Origin: Glandiceps talaboti
Taxonomy: Eukaryota; Hemichordata; Enteropneusta; Spengelidae
Length of the DNA stretch: 64,000 nucleotides
Assembly (NCBI RefSeq): GCF_964340395.1
Contig: NC_135554.1
Location: forward strand, 23,446,592 to 23,510,591
Direction: 5' to 3'
The position numbers and the translations under genes are program-made. Under the pieces are notes generated by a model. The model saw only the letters and a program-made list of their open reading frames with translations, had not been told where the DNA came from and did no database searches. The first letter of the stretch is position 1, and each line of letters opens with the position of its first letter. This document shows, piece after piece, positions 45,128 to 57,546 of the stretch.

Positions 45128-46791
45128 TGTTTTTTTTCATTTAGGGTTGCAGCAGGGTTAACCTAGGTTGTAATTATTAAACCAAATGTTACCTATGCCT
45201 TCCCTCCAATTACGGTATCTCGTCTTGTTGATGTTTTCCAAAGATGTTCACGGAATGTGGTATACTTTCCACTAAATTTCAATTCTCATTTTCTGTGGCA
45301 AAACCTTCACACAATGTTCTACACGAAACATCTCCTGTCGCTAGAAAACAAAGTAAAATGGATTTATTCAGTTTCCGACATACATGTCTCTGTAGCAGGG
45401 ACAACAACATTGAATGGCCTTGTTTTGTATTAGTGTAGTCATGATGGTCGAATATGGGTTAGAGTGGTCGGTTGGATCTACAAACTGCCGGTTCACGGTG
45501 CTTCGCCGTTGCCGTTTGTTTCTGAATAGAGTCCTGAGGTACGATTTGGACCACAGTATTTTGCTCCGTTCAACCAAGCTTCATCAATTAGAACTCAGTA
45601 GGATAGAGGTTATGTAATGCGTTAGGTTAGAATGGATTGTATCCTCCCCAGGGAGGGTGATGTTTAGAAAATGGAATCGAGGCTTGTCACATTTTCATAA
45701 TCACCGATGCTCCCTTTATACCTGGATTGAGGTAATATGTTAGTGAACCTACAGCTGCATCCCACGGCCCGAATTAAGCAGACTGGGGAGGTACCACAAC
45801 TGATCGATCGGTTCTTTTTTTCATGTCACTCTGTAAGCGATTGTTTTGACGTATCACAATGAAATGCTCTTATTACTTCAAGAGGAAGAGACAGCGATGA
45901 GCGGCATGCCATGCCCATCACCATGCCAGGATTGGACCGGAGCGCGCTTTGATGGTACGGACGTTATAGATATTTAGCTGGCGAGAGAATTTACAATGAC
46001 GTCGTATGGTGGCAGTAGAAAGACGAAGATTAGGTGTAATCACCTGTGTTGCCCGCGGGGCAAACCGAACTTGCCCGCCCGTCCAAACCCTTGAAATGGC
46101 GGCATAGATTTATGTACTAATGTCTTTTGTGTTTCCCAGTGTGCGATCAAGATAATTAACGTGAAAGTAGCTAGATATCCAACAAATGTACATTTTAGCA
46201 TTGTCATTTATATGGACATACTTGGATTACAATCTTTCTACAGGTTTACATATCGTCACCTTGATATCAATAATATAAGGGTAGCTTTCAATATGATCCG
46301 GATTTTAATATACAGGATGAATTATTCGCATTGGGCATCACTGGTAAATACTACTTGAATATCAACCAATCAACTTATCAACTTATGCACTCGTATCATA
46401 ATTCCTTGAATTAATTGTGACTTCACTAATAGATGAATCATATTAAAACAGCTAGGGTTGCTGATGAGTCACAATGCTTTATTCAGCCAGGGACGTAAAG
46501 TAAACTAATTTTCCCTATCGCTGAGGGTACTCAAACATTGAAGTTATTTCATTGAACTGATGAATGTTCACCTCGGATGACTTGTTAGTTTCAACGACTG
46601 GATCAAGTAATACGTATGAGTTATCTTGATGCCTACTGGAATCTCTCATGTTTGCTAACATTAGGACTTTTTTCAACATTCAGCTTGTGGTCTATGCTTG
46701 AGCCAGAGAGAAAAAAGTAAGCTTATACTTACCTAACTAAAGAAACATTTTAGTTGCAGACTTAATTTGTACAGCTTAAGTCCTTTTACCA

Positions 46792-47835
46792 ATGATAGTG
46801 ATATATGCTGCAGCCCTTAGTCTCGTGATGTCTGTTAATGCAGAGGTCTACATCGAGGTCTACAACAATGAGTCCCTGTCTGGGCATGAAGAAAATCTGA
46901 ACTATACCTGGTTTTATCCAAGTGGTTCATCGAGCACCGTGTTATCATGGCTACCAACCGTAATCTTGTACTCACTCGGCACTATCGGAAATTTGTTGGT
47001 GATTATTGTGATAGTCACGTTTCCCAATATGAAGACAATACCCAATGTCTACATCATAAACTTGGCCATAGCGGATCTCCTTCTGATGGTAATGGTGCAA
47101 TTCAACATATATGTTTCATTAACTTACGGAAACCTGACCAGTAATCCGATCATGTGTGAAGTCTTAGTTTTAGTGAAACAGGTTGAGTTCTTAGCATCTA
47201 TTCTGCTGTTAATGGCTATGAGCATTGATAGGTATGTTGTGTTCGTGCATCCATTTCGCGCTCTCAGTAAACGGACAACTCGATCTGCACGGATTGTTTG
47301 TGTATCGTGTTGGATCCTGGCGCTGTTGCTCTACGTACCTTCCTGGATTGATGTGCATAACGCATGCCGTGCGGTCTTTAATCTGCAATATGCTCAGATT
47401 GTATTCGTGTATCGTTTTGTGCTGAACTGTGTGCTACCGATAATAACCCTTGCCTTGTGCTATGGCCTGATTGCGATTCATGTCTTGGGAAAGAACCCAA
47501 CGACACAAAGAGAGCGAACGCCAGAAGCGAAGCGAGTCGCACTGTTGGTTATACTCGAAGTTGTAGCATTTATCGTATGCCGCCTCCCGTATAGCATCTA
47601 CATGGTCGGTTGGAACTTTGATTGGTTCGTATTCCAAAATTCTCTTTATCAAGCTTTCCGATGCATGGATCTCGCAAATCATGCGATCAATCCGATAATC
47701 TACGCTTTCGTCGGCAGTAATTTTCGAAAAAATGTCATTCGTCTGTTTCGATGTCAAAGGGTTGGTAAATACTTGGTCTTACCTGACAGGCGGCAGCGAA
47801 GAAGAATCGAAGATACACAAGAAACTGATTTTTAA
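46792..47835 (+). CDS. rhodopsin-class GPCR, peptide-receptor type, single exon
   Basis: Intact 347-aa frame. A hydrophobic N-terminus (to about residue 17, VNA) may be a signal peptide; N-glycosylation sequons lie at NES, NYT and NLT. Seven helices are clear: GN (N67), LAIADL (D95), Cys122 pairing with Cys192, DRY (146-148), W174 in helix 4, P216 in helix 5, FIVCRLP (260-266) in helix 6, and NPIIY (300-304) in helix 7, followed by FRKN and Cys321 as a likely palmitoylation site. The LANHAINPIIYAF and PNVYIINLAIADLL stretches resemble somatostatin, opioid and galanin-type receptors. The toggle-switch tryptophan of CWxP is arginine. Ligand unknown; it would signal through heterotrimeric G proteins at the plasma membrane if active. 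Confidence 0.9.
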   Translation: MIVIYAAALSLVMSVNAEVYIEVYNNESLSGHEENLNYTWFYPSGSSSTVLSWLPTVILYSLGTIGNLLVIIVIVTFPNMKTIPNVYIINLAIADLLLMVMVQFNIYVSLTYGNLTSNPIMCEVLVLVKQVEFLASILLLMAMSIDRYVVFVHPFRALSKRTTRSARIVCVSCWILALLLYVPSWIDVHNACRAVFNLQYAQIVFVYRFVLNCVLPIITLALCYGLIAIHVLGKNPTTQRERTPEAKRVALLVILEVVAFIVCRLPYSIYMVGWNFDWFVFQNSLYQAFRCMDLANHAINPIIYAFVGSNFRKNVIRLFRCQRVGKYLVLPDRRQRRRIEDTQETDF

Positions 47836-48089
47836 GTATTGGAAACTTGAACAAAAGGGTAAACGACTCTTCTACAATGGCGAGTCATAGGAATAGCTAG
47901 CACCCATAGATATTCCACAATAAGTCACCCGTGACAGTCATTGCAATGTAGTTTCCAAAGTTTGTTGTAACTTATGCTAAGAATGCTGCCAAACTGTTTT
48001 ATAAACAAAAACAAATGCCATACTAAAAAATTTAATACATAACTTAAACATTCAAACCGAAAATACGTTTCGTGCTGAAATCTGTCGAA

Positions 48090-48262
48090 CCGTGCCGTAA
48101 ATCTGTCTTGACTATACCGTGCATTTATCTTCAACTACATTTATCTTCAACCATCTTCAACTATGTCTTGACTATATACCGTGCATTTATCTTCAAGTAC
48201 GCCGTAAATCTGTCTTGACTATACCGTGCATTTATCTTCAACTACGCCGTAAATCTGTCGTA
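48090..48262. repeat. minisatellite, about 45-bp unit, 3-4 copies
   Basis: The unit reads GCCGTAAATCTGTCTTGACT then ATACCGTGCATTTATCTTCAA and CTAC, with one rearranged copy in the middle. Confidence 0.85.
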
Positions 48263-49089
48263 ATTATGACGTACATGTGTTATAAATATAATATTTTGAA
48301 GGGGATGGGTTCTTTCTATTGTAAATATCTACAAGACAGTACAGATTGAAACGCCAAGTTAAGTGTCCAATGTTATGGGCCTCGCTGCCACTGTCTCAAT
48401 TTAGAATTTCCACTATCATGTTTAATTAACATATTTTGCAAATATATTCTCCAATATGGACCCGCACCTTAAAAAAGAATTAATAAAGATTCTTTACCAC
48501 ACTCATTGTTCTTATAGAAATAGGCAACGTTCATCAATGTAGAACGGAAAAAAGAATGCCGTAACATTTGAGGCTTTTATGTGTATATGTAAAAAATGCA
48601 TTCTCGGATAAACCGTCTTGTGTCTTCGGGTATTTTTCATCAGTGGTAACTTTAGATCCATATACGTGATATAATGTGTTGTGTAATTTTAATATTTTGA
48701 GCCTAAAGACGTTAAAGTTTATTGATTTGATAAAAATAGTAATTTCATTTTTAACTTCTCAGCAAATTTTAACTGATCAGCGAAGCATGATGGTTACGGA
48801 ATCTTTTCAATATCCACACGTAGCCAGTATATAGTAGACCTTTGTGTAAGGTGATGTATGTCTTTTCAAAATCAGCTTCCAGTGACTTTAAGGTAATTTT
48901 TTCCTAAATGGTCTTTATGCCTTGAAATAGGGTCAGATTTAACAAAATATCGAGTGTATCATAAGATTGAAATAAAGTAACAGTAATGATACTTTCATCA
49001 CGCTCCGAAACATGGTCTTGTCTATTTACCCATGATATATGATATGACACACACACACACACACACTGAGACTGTCCTGAAATTTTGAT

Positions 49090-49124
49090 ACTCAGGCTCC
49101 CCCCTCCCCCCCCCTCTCTCTCTA

Positions 49125-49206
<82 letters not shown>
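49090..49206. repeat. C-run and (CT)n microsatellite
   Basis: Several C8-C10 runs lead into about 38 CT dinucleotides, a long polypyrimidine strand. Confidence 0.97.
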
Positions 49207-49209
<3 letters not shown>

Positions 49210-50235
49210 CGTGTATGTTGTTTTTAAATCAAGTTAAAATTTCACGAGTTACAACAATGATATGAGAGCACATTTTATTAAGATTACTATTATTAAGATG
49301 CCGAATATTAGGTAATGGCATGATAATTGGGAAATTCTTTCACATTAATTATCATAATAATAGTTATTGCCGACCAGATAGCAAAATTTGCATATACATT
49401 CCATACCAAATACTTGTCTGTGTTCATGTTTTATATTTGTCAATAAAGATTTGGTCTTCAGTGAGGGATTGCTTTAATTTAATTATGCGTATTAATTTAC
49501 CTGTGAATGCATACAATCCGATATTCTTAGATATCTTACATGTGACAATGCCTTTCAATGACAATTTCATTTACCTGTTATTTTTGGATGTAAATATTCA
49601 AAATCCTTACCTCACTTTACTACATTCAAGTCTTATATTATTTCTATTTATAAAATAGAAAATCAAACTGCCTCATCCAGAAATAAACTCAGAAAACATA
49701 TGGAAAAATACTGCCAATGGCAATGTGCACAACTGAAATCCAATGTCTGACATGCACATACAATGAGAGAAACACACTTCAAACATGGAAACACCTCTAC
49801 AGGATAATGGAACATCCCATGAACTTACACCTCTACAGGATAATTTAACATACCATGGACTTTAGTCAAGTGATTATGTAGCATTATATAGCCATACCTC
49901 ATAGATTTCCACTATTTATACTGTGAATCATCAAACTAATTTTTTTGGTTTGTTTATTTGTACTTTTTAATATACTTTTTATTTCATAATTAGTCAAATG
50001 AATACATGACAAAAAGTACAAACAAAACATAAGACCAAAACAAAACAAACACTGAAGAGCACCTCCACATCAAAAGATGCAAGACACGTTTTTGATGGAA
50101 AATCTTTTGGTTGTAAGTTGAATAATACCACTGATCGGATAGATTTCATTTGAATAATTTTTCATCTAGACACCCAAAGCAATGTCTCCATCACATCTCA
50201 AGGCAATTGGTCAGGTGTTTTTTGTTGGCTTTAAG

Positions 50236-50237
<2 letters not shown>

Positions 50238-50306
<69 letters not shown>
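50238..50306. repeat. (CA)n microsatellite
   Basis: About 33 uninterrupted CA dinucleotides. Confidence 0.98.
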
Positions 50307-50310
<4 letters not shown>

Positions 50311-51109
50311 TATCACCATGCCATTAGCAATACTAAACCTCAGTAAACATATTTGAGTAGCCGTACACATAATATGGTGCAATATATCCAATCAAATTCG
50401 ATTCTTTGGTCTGCACCTAAAAATCAGCACCACAATGAATCAAGATTTCAACTTATTACTATACCAATATTACATAAAACGTTCATGTTCAATGTCCAAG
50501 TATTTGTCTTTTAACAATATTAAGTGAATACAAGGTTCGTCATCTGATTAAAAAAAATAATACTCCAGTTATAGCTTGTGTAGGTTTACTAACTCATTTT
50601 ATTACAATGGAAAATAAAAATGTCATACGTACACCTTCTTTTCAGTTCATTACATTATAGAATCTCATGAATTATTCTTGTTTCAATTTAATTTCTCCAG
50701 TGTCTCTGTAATTATTAAAAAAGTCAAAGAGGAAATATTTTGTTTGAAATTTAATTATCACTGGATGGTTAAAGATAAAATCTGCCAATTGGCAAAACTT
50801 GTTCAAGTTTTTTAGTAAAATTATAGACTCTCCACCAAGTTTATGTTAAAATCAATGAAGTTAAAACTCATGGTAGCTGAACTGACATTCTTCTTTATAA
50901 CAAATACTTATAATGACAGTTAATAGAAAAAAATGGTTTTCGATTATTTACAATCTTGGGAGAGGTTTTACTTGTCAGGCAGTCAGTCAGTCAGTTAGTG
51001 ATGTTACTGCATGGCAACAAATAAATAATACATATATAAAAATAATGTTGTTTCTCTTCTCATACCACCTTTCAACGATTAATATACTACTCAAAATGCT
51101 GTACATTTA

Positions 51110-51405
51110 TTATACCTGGCACAGACATATAGTTTCTCAATTCCCTGGAAAGCACATGATCAACCACTGCAGTGTCAATACACACACAGCATTAAACCTA
51201 TCACATGACATTATATGTTCTATCCCTAGTATACAATTAAAACACAGCAGTTCTATAAAACTTACAAAAAAATAAATAGAAACAAAAAGTAGTGGTGAGA
51301 ATAAAAAAAAAACAAATATGCAAATTTTCAAAACAATTATTACACCTGGCACAAACCTATAGTTTCTCTATTCCCTGTCAACACCTGATCAAGCCCTGCA
51401 GTAAT
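51110..51405. repeat. two diverged copies of a 70-bp block
   Basis: TTATACCTGGCACAGACATA, TAGTTTCTCAATTCCCTG and ATGATCAACCACTGCAGT at 51110-51180 recur as TTACACCTGGCACAAACCTA, TAGTTTCTCTATTCCCTG and CTGATCAAGCCCTGCAGT at 51337-51405. Confidence 0.75.
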
Positions 51406-52015
51406 TACATGTTATTGTATATATATTTTGGCAAGTTGAATAACTAGAACATAAACATATTCTCTTGTAGACCAGAAATATTTCAAAAATGCTAAGTGGC
51501 ACTTCATATTTTATGGTGATTACTTTTTTAATAGACTTAAGTCATTCATATTTTATTAATATTCTTGGGACAAAGCAGTCAATATTTTTCACACAAAGTA
51601 TTATCTTTTAGTCTGATGACTGCATATACACATTACATTAGTTATATGTCATGTATTTACACTTTGCAGGAATACTGTAGCTGGACAAAGTAAAATTTAG
51701 CCCCTGTTTCTTTAAAGGGAAAAGATATCTTGTGAGTTCTTTGTTTTATGGTCTATCATTAAAAGCAGTGTGTAATGTTTTGATAGTACTGTTTTTCCTT
51801 CTCTTAATACATGTGGAATGTTCACATCACTGTTTCTTTCTAGCTAATCAGATACCACATTAATTAACAGCAATTAATAACTGTCCACATAAAAAAATTG
51901 CAAAAATCAAGAATGTCTGGATTTACAATCTTCAAGTTTTCATTTTGTAACAAGCTGGCATCAAAATTTGGACTCCTCTTTACTTCACAACAATGTAAAC
52001 ACCAAATAAGCAATG

Positions 52016-52259
52016 GGGAGCTTGCAATCCAGACTGAGCATGCTCAGATGCAAAGGAGTATGGGATTATCTGTGGTTATCGTAGTACCTAATCAGGAGCT
52101 ACTGATAAAATTAACCCCCCACAATGGTCAAGGTAACTATGAATTGATCAGTCATGGTTACAAACAATGTATCAACATTGTTCACAATACCAATTCATTA
52201 GTATTTATTGTCACTTTTCCCATGATGCAACATTCAACATGGAGGGTTTGCAAGTTCCC
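52016..52259. mobile_element. MITE family D, copy 2
   Basis: Second copy of 44221-44471; the left end is mutated (GGGAGCTTGCAA), the right end intact (TTGCAAGTTCCC, then TA). On the minus strand it supplies an AATAAA at 52204-52209, downstream of TCEANC2. Confidence 0.88.
52204..52209 (-). terminator. candidate TCEANC2 polyA signal inside a MITE
   Basis: AATAAA on the minus strand, about 122 nt after the TCEANC2 stop and the first such hexamer downstream of it. The same hexamer is present in the other MITE copy, so it was probably brought by the element. Confidence 0.5.
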
Positions 52260-52330
52260 TATTGTCAATGGAATTGGAATGTACTCAAAAGCTGGGTATC
52301 TTTGAGAAATTCCTCTCCAACAGATAAGTA

Positions 52331-55300
52331 TCACCTTCGATGCATAACTATAAAATCAGTAACGCTAAGACTACCTTCTTTGACTTTTGTTCGAACCTCT
52401 TCCTTGTTTTTTGCTGCAAATATCATAGTCCTCATTGTCCTTCTGTAGCTGTTATTCAGCAGTCTACTGTTTTGATAAAACACTTCTCTCTCAATGTTTT
52501 CCACCAATTTACTGTTTTCCTGAAATAAAAGTATCACTTGATTATCATAAAAGCAGGAAAAATAGGGTGACTTCAACCAAACCTAATTAGTTGGATTTTG
52601 AAGAAAAATTGTATGGATTGAATAATCAGTGGTTTATAATAATAATAATTAGGTTGTCATTTATATAAAACGTACAGAATGGATGAAAAGTTTTATTCAA
52701 TTTTTTTGTTTTAAAGTTAAATTTTTCAGAATGTCATTTGTTGTTTGAAGAGTTATTCAGAGGATTGTCAGCAGCTGGGAGCATACCACAGTGATCAGGA
52801 TTCCAGTGCTTTATGTGCACTACTGTAAGTAAGAAGAGTGTTGTTCAGTTTGACTCTACCAAGCAATGCAGGTGTTAATTGGGCATTCCAGTGTCCTCCT
52901 GCACTGACACTGGAACCATTTTGAGTCATATAGAGTACCTTGCTGTGAATTCAGTATATTAATAGGAGGGGACAGGCCCAGGCTTAGCTGTAAGCTATTT
53001 CCTGACTCCCCATTTACCCACTGTTACATTTATTTGGGGTAAATAAACTGATTATAATAGTATTGTTAGTTAGGGCATTTTACATCATCAAATGTGTAAA
53101 TAAACAGGTAATCCTCATCCACTAGTACTGTTAAGGCTATAAAGCCATCTTATGATGAGGCAGTTATGAATACTGAGGAAACTCTGGCTATCATTATCTC
53201 ACTAGTGGTCTACAACGGTCTGATGTTAAACTCATTATACTAAACAATGGTTACAGAAAACCCACAATGCCTGGACAAAAGGTAAGAATATACATACTGG
53301 GACACATAATGCTCCGGCAAGTAATTTCCGTCCTGATGTTCTTTGTTTTTCTGTTTTGGCGTCAGCTCTGACTTCAATGACAGGTTTGTCTGTGTGTTCC
53401 TGTATAAACTGTTTCCATTTATTACGAATTGTCTTTGCCATAGTTGCAACTTCTGGATCAGAGTGTTTTCTGATATCATTTAATGTATGACCTATATGCA
53501 GAGATAGTTTGATAAAATTAAATTGTAAGTAACTAGGCTTGAAGTGCCATAACTCATGGTCTCAGGTACCCAGGTTCTCACTGCTGGGGGCTCCACTATG
53601 AACGCAGCTCCCAATGAGAGTCTTGGGAAATTTTTGATAAATTGTAAGTAACTGGGCTTGAAGTGCCATAACTCATAGTCTCAGGTACCCAGGCTCTCAC
53701 TGCTGGGGGCTCCACTATGAGCGCAGCTCCCAATGAGTGTCTGGGGTTTTATAATGCAAAGTTTTCTGCATTGGAAGTCATGGAGTACATTTCTTTCAAG
53801 TCAAGAAGAATGAGGTTACAAAGCCTGTCCTTCGTAATTATATTAGTATCAGTTGCTTGAGACATGCAAATATGTTGCAAAGGGACCGGGATCGCTCAGC
53901 ATGCCATGTTGGAAATGGAAGTACATGTATTCCTCAGAATGTATGGTTTTGGATACAGATTCGGTGCAGAAAACTTTGGATTATGTTTCCCAAAACTCTC
54001 ATCTGGGGAGTCTTGTAGTGCAGCCCCCAGTGGTGAGAGTCTGGCTGGGAAACTGAGACTACTTAATTCCTGCATCAACAAATGCAGGGACTTCACTGGA
54101 GGTTGGTAAACAAATTAGTAACAGGGTACCACTGATCAGTCCAACTGTAGTTTGATTGATCTAGTACCCTAACACACAATGTACTGAGAAACAAAACCAT
54201 TCTTGAATCATTTCAAAAAATCTTGATTGTCACAAGGTGTCATATAACTTGTCCTGTCATAATTTTGAAAAAGTCTTTGGCATAATAGTAGAACATTGTT
54301 CATTTAGAAAGATTACTTATGGTGACATTTTTATCACATACTGCATTTGTGACAAATTATGTTCCTGTTTCTGTTGACTCAGTATTACTAATAAGTATCA
54401 CACCAAGTTATTAATAAATTATTAAAAATATAAACACCAAGTTCTTTAGTAATTATAATGATAAAAGCATGTCACGCCTTCTTAGCAAACACAACAACCC
54501 CACATCTGCAAAAAAACAAATATGTTGTAAATTTGAATCAGGATGCAAATGTACTATCACATACAAGAATCACATTTATATCCTGGATCAAATAAACATA
54601 TGCAATAAATCTATATTTTCCTACCTATTTTTGTTGAAAGTAAAATTTCTCGTGATGGTATTTTTCGATTCAATTCTTGCAAAGCCTGCAGTAGGATTTC
54701 TTTGGTTTGATTTTCCAACTCCAGCGTGACCTTTAACCTCATAATGTCCTCCACAACCACCACTCTCTGTATAATAATAGAAATATTCGAAATGGTCTTA
54801 GTGTGTGTGTATGTTTTAAGGCAACTTTGAGAATAGATTCAAAAAAGCTAAAAGCAGCACATAGATAGATTACACTATGGATGATAGTGGTGCATTGGTG
54901 ATATGGATATAATCATACTGGAACTGAGAGTGTAAACAATATAAAGTCACATTGAAATGGTATTCTAGAAATCTACAAAATAAAGCAATGCATGACATGG
55001 TGCTTTAACCATTCTTCCATGGATGGTAAAAAAGACAGTTTGCATAGTTTTAAGCATGTAATGAGTTATCAAAGATACTAAAATTATATGCTGCTGTGAT
55101 CGTAATTTTCAAAATCCACTTTAATTTGTGTCAACTATATCTTGTTGATACACTGTAATCATTTCATCTAGTCATCTGTGATGTTCATCTCATGATACAT
55201 TAATGCAAAGTTCAATAATCAATTGCAAATACACGATAATTTGATATTTATCTTTTCATTAGTTTTATGATTTATTCTTGATTACTTCCTCACATCTCTT

Positions 55301-55835
55301 TACCATTTATTCGTCAAATTAAATATTAGAGTGTGATGATGATAATAGCTGGATGTCACAGTATATAAATGGGTGTCGGAAATGAAATTTTGCTCTGTAT
55401 ATAGTCAAAACCAAATGATTTCAGGGGTTAACTAACTTAACTATGTCAAGGGCGAGCACTTGAAAATGGGCCAACGGATCAACATCATCTAGATGCAGTA
55501 CTGTAGCAGTTTCGCTACGTCGCTCTCGTTCCTACGCTGGAACGTTTGCAAATTCCGTAAGAAAATAAACAATAAAAACGACCAATGTTGAGTCACACAA
55601 AAAAAAAATATAAAAAATAAAAAAGTATTGTTAATAAAAACAGAGCAGCTAAACATCAAGTCACTGTACTGTGATGATACTGATAGGACCTGGTTATTGT
55701 AATAACGTTATAACTTTTCGATTAGTGCCTCACTTGTAAAGACTCGATGGTGGCTTGTTTGTACTCCTTCTTCGTTGCATTAGTGTGTCCCTTCGGTCTT
55801 GACTGCCTTGGTGTTTTAACCAGAAACTTGTCCAT
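52331..55835 (-). CDS. TCEANC2: TFIIS N-terminal domain-containing protein 2
   Basis: Four minus-strand exons: 55734-55835, 54625-54766, 53298-53491 and 52331-52519. They total 627 nt including the stop, 208 residues, the same length I recall for the human protein. The start [11 protein letters not shown] and the end of exon 1 ([10 protein letters not shown]) are characteristic. Exon 2 gives [12 protein letters not shown] and [12 protein letters not shown]. Exon 3 carries the core of the TFIIS N-terminal (LW/TND) helical bundle, [19 protein letters not shown], then [13 protein letters not shown]. Exon 4 has LVENIERE and [11 protein letters not shown]. Introns are GT-AG with phases 0, 1, 0. 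TND domains bind short motifs in transcription-elongation partners in the nucleus; the role of this family member is poorly known. Upstream are a perfect ETS site and an NRF1-like site, fitting a housekeeping promoter. Confidence 0.95.
53541..54062. mobile_element. inverted-repeat element family C, with internal tandem duplication
   Basis: In TCEANC2 intron 2. The left end (GGTCTCAGGTACCCAGG, CTCACTGCTGGGGGCT) is duplicated in tandem at about 53553 and 53671. The right end near 53985-54062 is inverted (AGCCCCCAGTGGTGAGAGTC, GGGAAACTGAGACTA). Related to 18210-18332. Confidence 0.75.
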
Positions 55836-55892
55836 ATTAGCTCATTTCTGCTTTGAACGACGTACGTTCGTGAACACGAACAGCTGATCAAA

Positions 55893-55925
55893 ACTTCCGG
55901 TTCTCTCGATCTCCTGCGCATGCCC
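55893..55925 (-). promoter_or_regulatory. ETS and NRF1-like sites upstream of TCEANC2
   Basis: ACCGGAAGT (minus strand, 55893-55901) is a perfect ETS/GABP core, 58 bp before the start codon. TGCGCATGCCC (55915-55925, plus strand) differs by one base from the NRF1 palindrome. Both are typical of TATA-less housekeeping promoters. Confidence 0.55.
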
Positions 55926-57448
55926 ATGTGTATTTCACCCACTGAATTCACAGACGAGCACTTGTCGAGATATAAAACGCTTTTCGCCAAAATGTCACTA
56001 TAGTGTCACCTCTTGATTGAAAACTTTTTAAAAATCCGTGTGTGATGACCAGGAAAAGTCACAACTATTTAAAGAAAATAGAGCTAGAAAAAGCATATAA
56101 ATTGGCAAAACAAGAGGGTCATCACGTGACGAGTAAGCTTACCATTGGAAAACGATGAAAAGAAGTTGCGCCCTTTAATACATCCATGATTTTACCTACA
56201 GTAATTTCTTTCGCTTCTTTTACGAAAGCTATAAATGTTGCGTAAAATCACCATACTATACTCAATTTTTGTTTGAATTAAGTTTTAATAAAAACAATTG
56301 TACGAAGAAATTAATTGAGCAAGTCCTATTTAAAATCAACGCGGGAGCGGTCTCGGCGGACATGTTGAAAATAAACGTTGTCCGATATTTGATACATTGT
56401 TTAACATGAACATGGACATTTTATAATAAATTTCATCGAAAAAGCCATGTAATTGTATCATGAGCAGTGACAGAAACTATAAGTAGATTCATAGATTCAA
56501 TTATTACAATTATATCGTATTTTCAAATTAGTAATTTTTGTAAGAGTTGAGATGGGAAAACAATATATTGTTTGGCAGAGCTAAGAAAACGTTTGGTCTC
56601 AAGATCCAATTCTTATGTTATGGCACAATGCGAGAAATTGGGACTGTTGTGTTGCTGTAACAAATTTTCTGTTGGTTTCTTCACGACCACCTGTTGAATT
56701 GAATGAATGGGACTTTTCATTAAATGTTCCACCAGAACGTAAAAGGGTCCAGTAGATTAAAGATATACATAGTACATACCATGGTGACAATGTGACATGT
56801 TGTAGACATTATCGCGGTATAACTATAAGCCTAAATATTGAAATTCCCAGGGATCTACTTCCATGGTCCTGACAAATTAAAATTTGATATTAAAAACACC
56901 AAGTTACGTAGGCCTACCAGCTCAAATATAAATTGAGGCTCGTGAATTTTAGCTTTTTTTGTATTTCAATTTCAACATGAAAATCAAGTGAAGTATTTTA
57001 TATTACCAACGTTTTAAAACCAATATGTCGCTTTAAGGCAAAATTACAACACGGCATTCAGCGCGAATAGGAAAAATAATTACAAAATAATTACTGTAAC
57101 ATGTATGATATTTGCACGAAATGTGACTGTAACCTCGGCAGAATTTGAAATATTTCATGAGTTGAACGGTCTGTAGCATAGAGATTGTGGAAATGCAAAT
57201 GTCGCACTGAAGAAAAGAGAGATACGAAATTAGGAAAATATAATGTACTAGTCTCTGATGTCATCATAGTTTGCTAACCTTAGTTTGTTTGCATATTTTT
57301 CATAGTTAGGTATGTCCAATGTGTTCTTCATTTACCGCGACCCGAACATGCATCAATTCATAGATATTTGTGGAATTTTATCCTATAATTTGTCTGCTTT
57401 CAGCAGAAAATCAAAATGTGTTACACTGTCGTGTATATTATTGAAACA

Positions 57449-57449
<1 letters not shown>

Positions 57450-57500
<51 letters not shown>

Positions 57501-57546
57501 CGCGCGTGTGTGCGTGTGCGCGTGCGTGCGCGCGCGCGCGTGTGTG
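57450..57546. repeat. (TG)n/(CG)n alternating purine-pyrimidine tract
   Basis: About 97 bp of uninterrupted alternating purine-pyrimidine, TG repeats passing into CGCGCG-rich sequence; a strong Z-DNA candidate. Confidence 0.95.

Larger units (their letters stand above)
44132..46791. other. intergenic between sulfotransferase and GPCR
   Basis: No exon recognised. The stretch contains a MITE (44221-44471) and a GT/GC microsatellite (about 45052-45127). The region 45700-46100 is somewhat more GC-rich but shows no recognisable coding motif. ATTTTAGTTGCAG at 46749-46761 could be an acceptor of a 5' UTR exon of the GPCR. Confidence 0.6.
47836..52015. other. intergenic between GPCR and TCEANC2
   Basis: No exon recognised on either strand. 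The stretch contains a 45-bp-unit tandem repeat (48090-48262), a CT microsatellite (49090-49206), a CA microsatellite (50238-50306) and a duplicated block (near 51110-51180 and 51337-51405). The remainder is plain AT-rich sequence. Confidence 0.65.

Noticed and set aside
47434-47757. 107-codon antisense frame inside the GPCR
   Set aside because: Antisense shadow of helices 5-7 of the receptor.
49320-49658. 112-codon plus-strand frame
   Set aside because: Hydrophobic AT-rich text without domain, splice or start evidence.
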